This document shows positions 19,434 through 27,033 of a DNA stretch of 64,000 nucleotides, piece by piece. The stretch covers positions 62,001-126,000 of the forward strand of contig JAJCYD010000038.1 in NCBI GenBank assembly GCA_029263125.1, written 5' to 3'. Positions within the stretch are counted from its first letter, which is position 1, and each line of letters begins with the position of its first letter. The DNA is from Solirubrobacteraceae bacterium (lineage in GTDB: Bacteria > Actinomycetota > Thermoleophilia > Solirubrobacterales > Solirubrobacteraceae). The position numbers were made by a program, and so were the translations under genes. Below the pieces are notes generated by a model. It was not told the DNA's origin, did not search any database, and saw nothing but the letters and a program-made list of their open reading frames with translations.

Positions 19434-22358
19434 TCAGTGCGCCGGCGGAGGCGGGCCGTCGGCGTCCAGCGCCAGCGCGGGCTGCTCGACGGATCGCGCT
19501 CCGCGCTCCTCTCCCTCGCGCTCTGCCGTCCGCAGATCGATCGCTTCGAGCTCGTCGATACGCCGTTGCAGGCGGGCGACCGTGTCGCTAGCCGTGAGCA
19601 CCCCATGCCTGGCTGTCTCGGCCTCGGTATGGGCCAGATCGGCGCGCCGGGCCAGCTCGTTGCGCTCATCGGTGATCGCCTGTACGCGCGCCTCGAGCTC
19701 AGCACGTGCCCCAAGCTCCCGTTCGTGATCGACTTCGATGTCCGATGCACGGCTTCGGGCCTCGTCCCGGTCGCGCTCAAGCTCGAGCATGCGGCGCTGA
19801 AGCTCGTCGCGCAACCGCGTGGACTGAGCGCGAGCTTCATCGCGCTCGGCGGCGACGTCGTCCAGGCGAGCGGCATCAGCTGCTCGCGCCGCGAGCAGCT
19901 CGAGCAGCTCGGCGCGCTCGTGCTCGCGCTCGGCGCAGATGGCCCGAAGCTCCGAGAGGGCACTCTCGCGTTCGACCAGCAACGGATCGATCTCCGCGCG
20001 CGCCTCGTCGCGGGCCGTGCGTGCAGCCTCGAGCTCACCTGCCAGCAGACGTTGCTCCTCGCGCGCGACCGCGAGATCCTCCTGGAGCTGTGATCGGGCG
20101 GCGTCGCCGCCCGCGCTGGCCAGTTGCACGCGCTCCTCGAGCCCGGCCTGTGCCTCCGCGGCGGCCGCGAGTCGCTTCCTGAGGTCGACGACCTGCGCGG
20201 CCTGCTGCTCACCGCGCTCGGAGAGCTGCGCTTGCACACGCTCCAGCAGCTCGCGTTCCCCACGCCACTCCTCGGACTGTTGTTCGAGCCCGGAGGCGAC
20301 ATCGGCCGCAACGCGCTCGGCGGCTTCCAACTGCTCGGCGCGCTGGTTGGCCTGCGCGACCGCGTCATCGCGCTCGGCTCTCGATTGTTCGAGCGCCGCG
20401 CGCGTCTGCGTCTCGGCCGCTTGCGCCCGCGCGAGCGCATCGTCTGAGGCAGCGACCCGTTGAGCGAGCTGCTCGTTGGCCGCCCGCAGCTCCTCGAGCT
20501 CGCCGTCGCGTGCCGAGAGCTGCTCGGCGCGCTGCCCGGCGACAGCCTGCTCGCGAGCGCGCTCGGCGAGCGTGGCGGCGAGACCCAGCTCCAGGCCCTT
20601 GACGTACGCGTCCTGCGCTCGGTCCTGCTCGGCGGCCTCCTCTGCGGCTCGTTCCAACGCCTCGATGCGCTTGCCGGCGCGCTCGGCGGCCAGTGCGGCG
20701 GAGGCGGACGCCTGCTTGCGCGCCTGCTCGGCGGCGTGTCGCACCGTGGCGGTATGTCCTTCGGCCTCAGCGACCCGGCCTTCGAGCTCCGTGTAGCGTT
20801 GGGCTCGCTGGGCCAGCTGCCTGCGCAGATCGTCGCCGGTGTCGATCAGCGCGTCGCGCTCGCGCGTCAGGTCGCGACTCTGTGCCTGCAGCGTTGCGAC
20901 ACGAGCGACCTCCTCGTTTCGCTCTCTCTCGACGAGCTTCAGGCGCGCGGCCACGTCGTTGCGCCGGGCGGTGATGTGCTCTATGGCCTCATCGCGTTCC
21001 TGCTCGACGCGGGCGATCGCTTCGTCGCGCTCGCGCTGGGCGGCGGCGATCGCCTTGTCGCGCTGGGCGGTTGTCGCGGCGACGGTTTCGTCGCGTTCCT
21101 GCTGGATCGCGGCGACCGTCTCGTGGCGTTCCTGCTCGATGCGGGCGATCGCTTCGTCGCGCTCGCGATGGGCGGCGGCGATCGCCTTGTCGCGCTGGGC
21201 GGTTGTCGCGGCGACGGTTTCGTCGCGTTCCTGCTGGATGGCGGCGACGGTCTCGTCGCGTTCCTGCTGGATGGCGGCGACGGTCTCGTCGCGTTCCTGC
21301 TCGATGGCGATGACCGTCTCGTCGCGTTCCTGCTCGACGCGGGCGACCTCTTCGTCACGGTCGGCCGCCGCGGCTGCAATGGCTTCGCCCCGCTCCTCCT
21401 CAACGGCGGCAAACTGCGCCGTCACCTCCGCCTCGGTGCGGTCCGCCGCTGCCCGCAGTTCGGCGATCTCCGCCGTCGCAGCCTCATGCCTGACGCTCAG
21501 TTCAGCGCGTTCGTGCTCGATCCGCTCGACGAGCTCGCGGGCATCACCGAGCTCGGCGTCGAGCTCATTGACCCGGGTTGTGGCCATGCTCGCGTCCTGC
21601 TCGACCTCCTTCAAACGGGCGGCGGAGGCGGCGAGCTCGCGCTCCAGCTGGCCGACCAGCAGGACGTTGCGGTCGGTTTCGATCTGCTGCTCGCGGTGTC
21701 GGCGCAGGAGGTCCCCGCTGGCCGTTTCGAGCGCCAGGATCCGAGCAGCGGCAGCCTCTCGCCGGTCCTCGTACCAGTCCATGCGCTGCTGCTCTTCCTC
21801 GCGCTCGCGCGCCAGCAGCGCATCGAGCCGGCTGATCTCGGCGAGCGCGTCGATCACGGTGCGGTCGCGTGCGGCCGCCGCATGGCGGCCCGGTGTGCTC
21901 GCGGTCATCAAGCGCAGTTGGAGCTCTCGCATCGCCTCGTCGTTCTCGCTGGCGGGCTCGGAGGATCGACGCTCGGCGGCGGAGTCGGTCTCCAGCGGTG
22001 AGACCGGCTCGGTCGAGAAGCGGGCAGGCGTCATGTCGGGTGTGGGCAGGACGATGATGCCCCGCCCGGTCTCGAGCGCGAAGGTGAGGTTGGGATGCTC
22101 GAGCAGTTCGATCGCGATCGGAAATGCCCCACGCCAGGCCGGGGCATCCGGCGACGTATCGGGCGCTCTGTCGCCGGGTCCGATCAGCTGGCGGATGCGG
22201 TGGGTGTGCTGGTCCTCCCGTACCAGCAACACGGGAGGCTTCAGCCGCTCACGCGACTCCCCGCGCCACCGGCCCGTGATTCGCAGCAGCGCGCTGCTGG
22301 AACTCGCGTCAACGCGCTCGAAGCGCTGGAGCTTCAGCTGGGGTCGTGAAAAACTCAA
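19434..22358 (-). CDS. Large coiled-coil protein with N-terminal globular domain
   Basis: About 974 aa. Residues 1-110 form a compact beta-rich region that I do not recognise (SRPQLKLQRFERVDAS, then ALLRITGRW, PPVLLVRED and WRGAFPIAIELLEHPNLTFALE). The rest is almost unbroken coiled coil rich in Glu, Arg, Ala and Gln. In the middle are about twelve 11-residue repeats of type QQERDETVAAI. No membrane segment or enzymatic motif is seen, so a cytoplasmic scaffold is inferred. The start is unsure: TTG 22358 is the best candidate where protein-like sequence begins, without a clear ribosome site. It sits between nucleotide-sugar genes and another coiled-coil gene. Confidence 0.75.
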   Translation of the reverse strand: MSFSRPQLKLQRFERVDASSSSALLRITGRWRGESRERLKPPVLLVREDQHTHRIRQLIGPGDRAPDTSPDAPAWRGAFPIAIELLEHPNLTFALETGRGIIVLPTPDMTPARFSTEPVSPLETDSAAERRSSEPASENDEAMRELQLRLMTASTPGRHAAAARDRTVIDALAEISRLDALLAREREEEQQRMDWYEDRREAAAARILALETASGDLLRRHREQQIETDRNVLLVGQLERELAASAARLKEVEQDASMATTRVNELDAELGDARELVERIEHERAELSVRHEAATAEIAELRAAADRTEAEVTAQFAAVEEERGEAIAAAAADRDEEVARVEQERDETVIAIEQERDETVAAIQQERDETVAAIQQERDETVAATTAQRDKAIAAAHRERDEAIARIEQERHETVAAIQQERDETVAATTAQRDKAIAAAQRERDEAIARVEQERDEAIEHITARRNDVAARLKLVERERNEEVARVATLQAQSRDLTRERDALIDTGDDLRRQLAQRAQRYTELEGRVAEAEGHTATVRHAAEQARKQASASAALAAERAGKRIEALERAAEEAAEQDRAQDAYVKGLELGLAATLAERAREQAVAGQRAEQLSARDGELEELRAANEQLAQRVAASDDALARAQAAETQTRAALEQSRAERDDAVAQANQRAEQLEAAERVAADVASGLEQQSEEWRGERELLERVQAQLSERGEQQAAQVVDLRKRLAAAAEAQAGLEERVQLASAGGDAARSQLQEDLAVAREEQRLLAGELEAARTARDEARAEIDPLLVERESALSELRAICAEREHERAELLELLAARAADAARLDDVAAERDEARAQSTRLRDELQRRMLELERDRDEARSRASDIEVDHERELGARAELEARVQAITDERNELARRADLAHTEAETARHGVLTASDTVARLQRRIDELEAIDLRTAEREGEERGARSVEQPALALDADGPPPPAH
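20970..21372 (-). repeat. 33-bp tandem repeats encoding hendecads
   Basis: Roughly twelve imperfect in-frame copies of a 33-bp unit encode 11-residue repeats (EQERDETVAAI, QQERDETVAAT, TAQRDKAIAAA, RERDEAIARV-like). A four-unit block (132 bp) is itself duplicated, so the array grew at two levels. Hendecads give a near-straight coiled coil. Confidence 0.8.
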
Positions 22359-22558
22359 GACAATCGGTTGCGGGTATCGATCGCATACGTCGCGCAGGCC
22401 AACGCTACCTCTTTGAGCAGAGGGTCTGCGTGATCCTGACCCGTATCGTATGCTCAATCTTGTTATGGCTGGAGCCTGTGACCGAGTCCGGGCAACCGTG
22501 GGCAGGAGGCGTTCCGCGCCGGCAGTCGACGATGGCGGCGGGGGGCTTGTGAGCGATC

Positions 22559-24847
22559 GTGCGTCGTAAGGCAGGGTCGCGGGATCGCCGTTCGCGGTCG
22601 TCTGAGCCCGGAGCGAGCGTTCCGGAGGACCTAGCAGACGACACGCCGCAACCCCCTGGTGACGTTGCGCTAACCCCTCGCGAGGACGCCCCGTCCGATG
22701 GTCGACAGCATGAGGGCCCCGAGCCTGAGCGGGAAGTCGTGGAGCGCGCCCCTGAGGGTCATGACACCGAAACGCAGCCTCCCGAACCAGCGACCGAGTT
22801 TGCCGACAGCCAGGTCGCACAGCCGGCTGAAGACGATGCGGCGACCGTCTCCCTGAGAGAGCAACTGGCACAGGCGGAGTCCGCACGTCACGAGCTCGAG
22901 CAGCGACTGCGCCACAAGATGGAGTCCGCCGATCGGATCCGGGAGGCGCACACGGCCTTGGAGGGTCGCGTCGCCGAGCTTGAGGGCATGCTGACCGGCA
23001 CCGAGGCCGTTCGGGCACGCGCGCAGGCCGAACGCGAAGAAGTCGAGCGGCGCATGACGCTGGAGATGAGCGAGCTCCAGCGAGAGCACGATGAGCAGCT
23101 GAGCGCCGCGCAGTACCGGATCGACTCCCTGGCGCTGCTGCTGCAGAGCCAGGAGGAGGAGACCGGCCGAACGCGCGAGGAGCACTCACGGCAGCTGGAG
23201 ACGCTCGAGCGGCAGCTGGTCGAGGAGCAGGCGCAGGCGGCACATCAGATGGAAGGTCTGCGATCGGAGATCGAGCAGGCACGGGGCGATCTGAAGCCGC
23301 GCGCGGCGCGCAAGGTCGCCGCGCTGCAGGCGGAGCTCGACGGCGAGCGCGCACAGCGCGCCGAGCTCGAGCGCCAGGTCGCGAATCTGACGGAATCCCA
23401 GGGCGCGCTCGAGCAGGAGCTCGAGGAGCGGGGCGAGGTCGCGCGGGTGCGCATCGCCGAGCTCGAGCCGGCACTCGAGCAGGCCCGCAGCGAGTGCGAA
23501 TGGGCGGCGCGCGAGCTCGATGACCTGAGAGCTCGTTTCGCCGCGACGGATGCCGAGCGGCTCGAAAGCGAAGGTGACCGCGATAGTGCCGAGCTGCGTG
23601 TCGCGGAGCTCGAGCGGGACCTGCTGGAGGCACAGGAGCACACCGAGGTTCTGGAGAGCGCGCTTGAGACCGTCTCGACCGACCGTGATGGCATCGAAGC
23701 CGCGAGGCGCAGCCTCGAAGCGCGGATGGCGGCTCGCGACGAGGCCGACCAGGTGGCTGTGGCCGAGCGCGAGGCCGAGCGGCGCACCGCGCGCTCACAT
23801 GAGCTCCAGCTGACCCGAGCCGAGCGGAGAATGAGGGGTATCGCCAGCGATCTTGCATCGGGGATCGGCCGGCTCACAGCTCACACGAAGATCCCCGGCG
23901 CGCCCGAGCCGCCGGATGGATCGCCGCCCGCCGACGCTGCGGAATCGCCTCCGGCGCCCTCGCAACCCGGCGCCGATGTCCGATTCGATGAGGTGTCCGA
24001 TCCGCCGATATCCGGCGACGCCGCGGAGCCAGAACCAGACCCAGAACCAGACCCAGAACCAGAACCAGACCCAGAACCAGAACCGGACCCAGAACCGGAC
24101 CCAGAACCGGACCCCGCGACGCCCGGCGAGCGCACGATCGTGTCTGGATTCTTGGACTCGGCGCAGCGGTTTGCAGCCCAGCCTGCGCTGCGGATGGAGG
24201 GTGCCACGCTCAGCTATGCCGATCTGCGCGATCGTGCCGAGCGCATCGCCGCGACGCTGCTCCGCGAGCGCCCCGCCGACGACTCGCCGATGACGGCGGT
24301 CTTTGCTCGTCACAGCGCCACCGCGTTCGCGGGGCTGCTGGGGATTCTCATGCGCGGGCACGGATGCGTGCGGCTCGACCGCACGCTGTCGGTCGGGGAG
24401 ACGCGGTCCAGGTTCGAGCGTTCGGGATGTCAAGCGATTGTCGCCGACGCATCGTCGGCCCGGCTGCTACCAGAGCTGCTGGGAAGAGAGGCACGTGGTC
24501 TGCTGTTGCTCGTACCCGAACTCCAGGATCCGGGAGGACTGCGCCGGTCGCTGCCCGGCTGCCGCGTGCTCGCGGCCGACGAGCTGGAGCCGGCCGCGTC
24601 GTGGCGCCCGCTCCCGATCGCCCGTTCGGCGAGCGCCTATCTCGACTTCACCACTGCCGCGGGTGAGCTCGCGGGCGTGATGATGTCTCACGGGGATGTG
24701 CGGCAACACGTCGACTCATTGGCACACCGCTATGGCCTTGTCGAGGACGAATCGCAGGGAACGTCGTCGGCCGTCGCATTCGACGATTCGGTGTTCGATC
24801 TGTTCGTCGCCTGGGAGCGCGGTGCGTGCGTGGACGTTCCCAACTAG
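22559..24847 (+). CDS. Coiled-coil protein fused to a truncated AMP-binding (adenylation) domain
   Basis: 762 aa. Order: a polar low-complexity N-terminus (1-95), a long coiled coil (about 96-435), a Pro/Asp/Glu linker with EPDP repeats (about 470-520), then the N-terminal part of an adenylate-forming enzyme from about 525 (LSYADLRDRAERIA, AYLDFTTAAGELAGVMMSH in place of the phosphate-binding loop, and FDLFVAWERGACVDVP). The sequence stops before the ATP- and acyl-binding core motifs, and the P-loop has lost its SGSTG signature, so activation chemistry is not expected. Similarity seems to continue in another frame to 24996. GTG 22559 is chosen by frame; the ribosome site is weak. Confidence 0.72.
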   Translation: MRRKAGSRDRRSRSSEPGASVPEDLADDTPQPPGDVALTPREDAPSDGRQHEGPEPEREVVERAPEGHDTETQPPEPATEFADSQVAQPAEDDAATVSLREQLAQAESARHELEQRLRHKMESADRIREAHTALEGRVAELEGMLTGTEAVRARAQAEREEVERRMTLEMSELQREHDEQLSAAQYRIDSLALLLQSQEEETGRTREEHSRQLETLERQLVEEQAQAAHQMEGLRSEIEQARGDLKPRAARKVAALQAELDGERAQRAELERQVANLTESQGALEQELEERGEVARVRIAELEPALEQARSECEWAARELDDLRARFAATDAERLESEGDRDSAELRVAELERDLLEAQEHTEVLESALETVSTDRDGIEAARRSLEARMAARDEADQVAVAEREAERRTARSHELQLTRAERRMRGIASDLASGIGRLTAHTKIPGAPEPPDGSPPADAAESPPAPSQPGADVRFDEVSDPPISGDAAEPEPDPEPDPEPEPDPEPEPDPEPDPEPDPATPGERTIVSGFLDSAQRFAAQPALRMEGATLSYADLRDRAERIAATLLRERPADDSPMTAVFARHSATAFAGLLGILMRGHGCVRLDRTLSVGETRSRFERSGCQAIVADASSARLLPELLGREARGLLLLVPELQDPGGLRRSLPGCRVLAADELEPAASWRPLPIARSASAYLDFTTAAGELAGVMMSHGDVRQHVDSLAHRYGLVEDESQGTSSAVAFDDSVFDLFVAWERGACVDVPN
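24027..24115 (+). repeat. In-frame CCAGAAC/CCAGACC repeat encoding an Glu-Pro-Asp linker
   Basis: Short tandem units of 6 and 12 bp encode alternating EP and DP dipeptides. The run is likely to vary in length between strains, always in frame. It joins the coiled coil to the adenylation-like part. Confidence 0.8.
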
Positions 24848-24885
24848 GCGTGTCTTCCCGGAGCGCCATTAGGCTTGCCTTCCCG
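24845..24885 (+). repeat. Imperfect 16-bp direct repeat at the stop of the adenylation-like gene
   Basis: TAGGCGTGTCTTCCCG (24845-24860) and TAGGCTTGCCTTCCCG (24870-24885) match at 14 of 16 bases, 25 bp apart. The first copy supplies the TAG stop. The second contains a TAGGCT box that could serve as a -10 for the following gene. Confidence 0.5.
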
Positions 24886-24996
24886 CGCCGATGTGACCTG
24901 GCTGTCACGAACCACATGATCTCTGAGCTCCTCCGCTACGCCGACCTCGATCCCATTCGTTGCGCCGCGCTTGCCTGGAAGGCGGCTCAAACGTGA
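24847..24996 (+). pseudogene. Frame-shifted continuation of the adenylation-like domain
   Basis: Read one base back from the frame of the upstream gene, this stretch gives 49 residues (RRCDLAVTNHMISELLRYAD, then LDPIRCAALAW) that resemble the segment following the AWERGAC motif in acyl/amino acid-activating enzymes, where a TV-x-x-VPS-x-x-LL pattern leads to LRW. It ends at TGA 24994-24996, which overlaps the GTG of the next gene as GTGA. This suggests a former longer reading frame, but even restored it would be truncated. Confidence 0.45.
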
Positions 24997-25904
24997 GACC
25001 AGGGCCGGCACGTGGCCCGGAACATCGGCTGCGGCGCACGCTCGAGCTGCGCGGACGCCCGCTCAAGCTGAACGTCGGCCGCCTCCTCAAGGAGTTTCAG
25101 CATCAGGCGGCCGATTCCGGCGTGGGCGAGGCTATCGAGTCACGTCTGGCCGAGGTTGGCGTGCAGGTGCGTCCGAACCTGCACGATCTCACGGCAGACA
25201 TGATGGTCACGCTCGAGTTGACAGAACCAGAGCTCCCGGCCGCGCCGGACGCCGATGGCCCGCCGGCAGTGCCCGAGGCAGGGGGGCCCGCTGCCGAGGG
25301 GAGCGCACTCCAGCCGCCCGCAGATGCGCCGGAGCCGCCGACAGCTCGTTCACAGGGCGCCACGCCTGTGACGGACGGCAGTGCCGAAGAGCCGGCAACG
25401 CCGCCCGCTGAGCCCGCGCAGCCTGCCGACGAGGCCGCGCAGTCGCTGTTCGTGCGAGCGGCAGTCGAGGCCGAGCGTCACGTGCGCGACCGCCATGACC
25501 GTGCCAGGGATGCTGCCGCGGAGCGGATCGCGGTGCTCGAGCGCGAGCTCGCCGCCGAGCTCGAGGCCACGCAGCGAGCGCGCGACGAGCGCGACCAGCT
25601 CGAGCGACTCCTCCACGCAGAGCGCCGCGAGACCGCCGCGCGTGTCCAGGCGCTCGCGTCGGCCGAGCGCACCGCCCGCTCGCTGCTGGAGGCACAGCGC
25701 TCCAAGCTGACGAACCTCACGCACACAGTCCGCGTCTCGGCGGCCGTGAGCACGCAGGCTCGCGAGACGTTCGCCCAGGTGCACGGTCAGGTGGAGCAGA
25801 CGGCCTCCGAGATCCGCGCAACGCTGGATGCGCAGGCGGACGGAGTGATTGCCACGGAGCCTGAGCTGATGCCGGACGCGCGGCCAGAGGACGGGGATCG
25901 GTAG
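24993..25904 (+). CDS. Coiled-coil protein of the glycan locus
   Basis: 303 aa. Residues 1-70 form a small domain I cannot name (LKLNVGRLLKEFQHQA, VGEAIESRLAEVGV, then a polar ending). A Pro/Ala/Glu-rich linker follows (about 75-155), then a coiled coil of about 110 residues (AAERIAVLERELAAELEAT). No membrane segment. GTG 24993 has GGAAGG about 10 nt upstream and overlaps the frame-shifted remnant stop. Composition and gene order suggest that it works with the two larger coiled-coil proteins, but no partner motif proves it. Confidence 0.7.
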   Translation: MRPGPARGPEHRLRRTLELRGRPLKLNVGRLLKEFQHQAADSGVGEAIESRLAEVGVQVRPNLHDLTADMMVTLELTEPELPAAPDADGPPAVPEAGGPAAEGSALQPPADAPEPPTARSQGATPVTDGSAEEPATPPAEPAQPADEAAQSLFVRAAVEAERHVRDRHDRARDAAAERIAVLERELAAELEATQRARDERDQLERLLHAERRETAARVQALASAERTARSLLEAQRSKLTNLTHTVRVSAAVSTQARETFAQVHGQVEQTASEIRATLDAQADGVIATEPELMPDARPEDGDR

Positions 25905-25981
25905 GCCGGGCAATCCCCCCAGGGGTGTTGCGCCACGCAGGGCCGCGCAAGGCGCAGATCGAGCAGACGATTCGACCCGCT

Positions 25982-26926
25982 TCAGCGGGTAACGGCGATG
26001 GCTCCTCGGTAGGCTTCCGCTGTCCGCCGTAGACCGACTTCGAAGTCGACAGCGGGCTCATAGCCGAGGTACTTGCGAGCGCGCGAGATGTCGGCGAGTG
26101 AATGCTTGACGTCGCCGGGGCGGGGGGCGCAATGGATCGCCTTGACATCGGTCTCCAGCACGCGGTTGAGGATGCGGACGAGGTCGTTGAGGGAGCGTTG
26201 GCGCCCACAGGCGACGTTGAAGGCGCGGCCGCGCGCCTCGGGAGCGTCCAAGGCCAAGAGGTTTGCCTGCACGACGTCATCGATGAACGTGAAGTCGCGC
26301 GACTGCTCGCCGTCTCCGAAGATCTCCGGTGCCTGGCCCTGCTGCAGCGCGACGATGAACTTGGGGATGACGGCGCTGTACTGCGATTTAGGATCCTGTC
26401 GCGGGCCGAAGACGTTGAAATATCGCAGTGCCACGGTCTCCAGGCCGTAGACACGGTCGAAGCTCAGCGCATACTGCTCGGCGGCGAGCTTGGCCACCGC
26501 ATAGGGTGCGAGCGGGCTGGCCGCCATCGTTTCCACCCGCGGCAGGCCGGGCGTGTCACCGTAGATCGAGGATGACGACGCGACGACGACGCGACGCACG
26601 CCTTCGTCGCGGGCGGTGAGCAGCACATTGAGCGTGCCGCCGATGTTGGTCTCGCTGGAGGTCAGCGGATCCTGCACTGAGCGGGGAACGGATGGCAGCG
26701 CGCCCTGGTGCAGCACGACGTCGCACCCGCGTACGGCGGCGTGTACCCGCTCGTAGGAGCGCAAGTCGCCCTCCAGCATCTCGTACTCGCCATCGAGGCC
26801 CGCGAGGTTGCCGCGGAAGCCGGTGGAGTAGTTGTCGAGCACCCGAACCTCGTCGCCACGCCGCAGCAGCGCCGAGACGAGGTGTGACCCGATGAACCCT
26901 GCCCCGCCTGTAACCAAGACTCGCAA
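25982..26926 (-). CDS. NAD-dependent sugar epimerase/dehydratase (UDP-GlcNAc/GalNAc 4-epimerase-like)
   Basis: 314-aa extended short-chain dehydrogenase. TGGAGFIGSHL at residue 6 binds NAD; the catalytic set is SSSSIYGD with YAVAK (Tyr and Lys). RYFNVFGPRQDP and SRDFTFIDDVV are typical of WbpP/GalE-like polysaccharide epimerases. Probable role is 4-epimerisation of a UDP-hexose or UDP-HexNAc(A) for the glycan. TTG 26926 is used as start; TATACT is 8 nt upstream. Monocistronic or last gene after the sigma-like gene. Confidence 0.87.
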   Translation of the reverse strand: MRVLVTGGAGFIGSHLVSALLRRGDEVRVLDNYSTGFRGNLAGLDGEYEMLEGDLRSYERVHAAVRGCDVVLHQGALPSVPRSVQDPLTSSETNIGGTLNVLLTARDEGVRRVVVASSSSIYGDTPGLPRVETMAASPLAPYAVAKLAAEQYALSFDRVYGLETVALRYFNVFGPRQDPKSQYSAVIPKFIVALQQGQAPEIFGDGEQSRDFTFIDDVVQANLLALDAPEARGRAFNVACGRQRSLNDLVRILNRVLETDVKAIHCAPRPGDVKHSLADISRARKYLGYEPAVDFEVGLRRTAEAYRGAIAVTR

Positions 26927-26934
26927 GCGCGGCC

Positions 26935-26940
26935 AGTATA
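26935..26940 (-). promoter_or_regulatory. -10 box TATACT of the epimerase gene
   Basis: TATACT on the minus strand, 8 nt before TTG 26926; leaderless start likely. Confidence 0.45.
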
Positions 26941-27033
26941 GGCGTCACGAGCCCGATTGCCGCGGCCAAGACGCTGCGCCTCCCAAGCTCGCGTTCCGCA
27001 GTCCACGGTCGGCTCTCCGGCCCGGCACGTGTA

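Noticed and set aside
20970-21372. Regular 33-bp repeats that could be taken for a CRISPR array
   Set aside because: The units are contiguous, in frame and without spacers, and they encode coiled-coil repeats. No cas gene is in the window.
20839-22416. Long Ser/Arg-rich open frames on the plus strand opposite the 974-aa coiled-coil gene
   Set aside because: Composition (runs of Ser, Arg, Ala) is what the complement of a Glu/Arg/Ala coiled coil gives at high GC; no start signal or domain is present.
22359-23858. The minus-strand frame of the 974-aa protein stays open far upstream, into the divergent gene
   Set aside because: The extra sequence is Pro/Arg/Ala-rich and antisense to the plus-strand coiled-coil gene. 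Protein-like sequence begins only near 22,358.
25917-25932. CCCC-CCA-GGGG element between convergent genes as a terminator
   Set aside because: Only a 4-bp stem with a 3-nt loop and a weak T stretch; too short to support.
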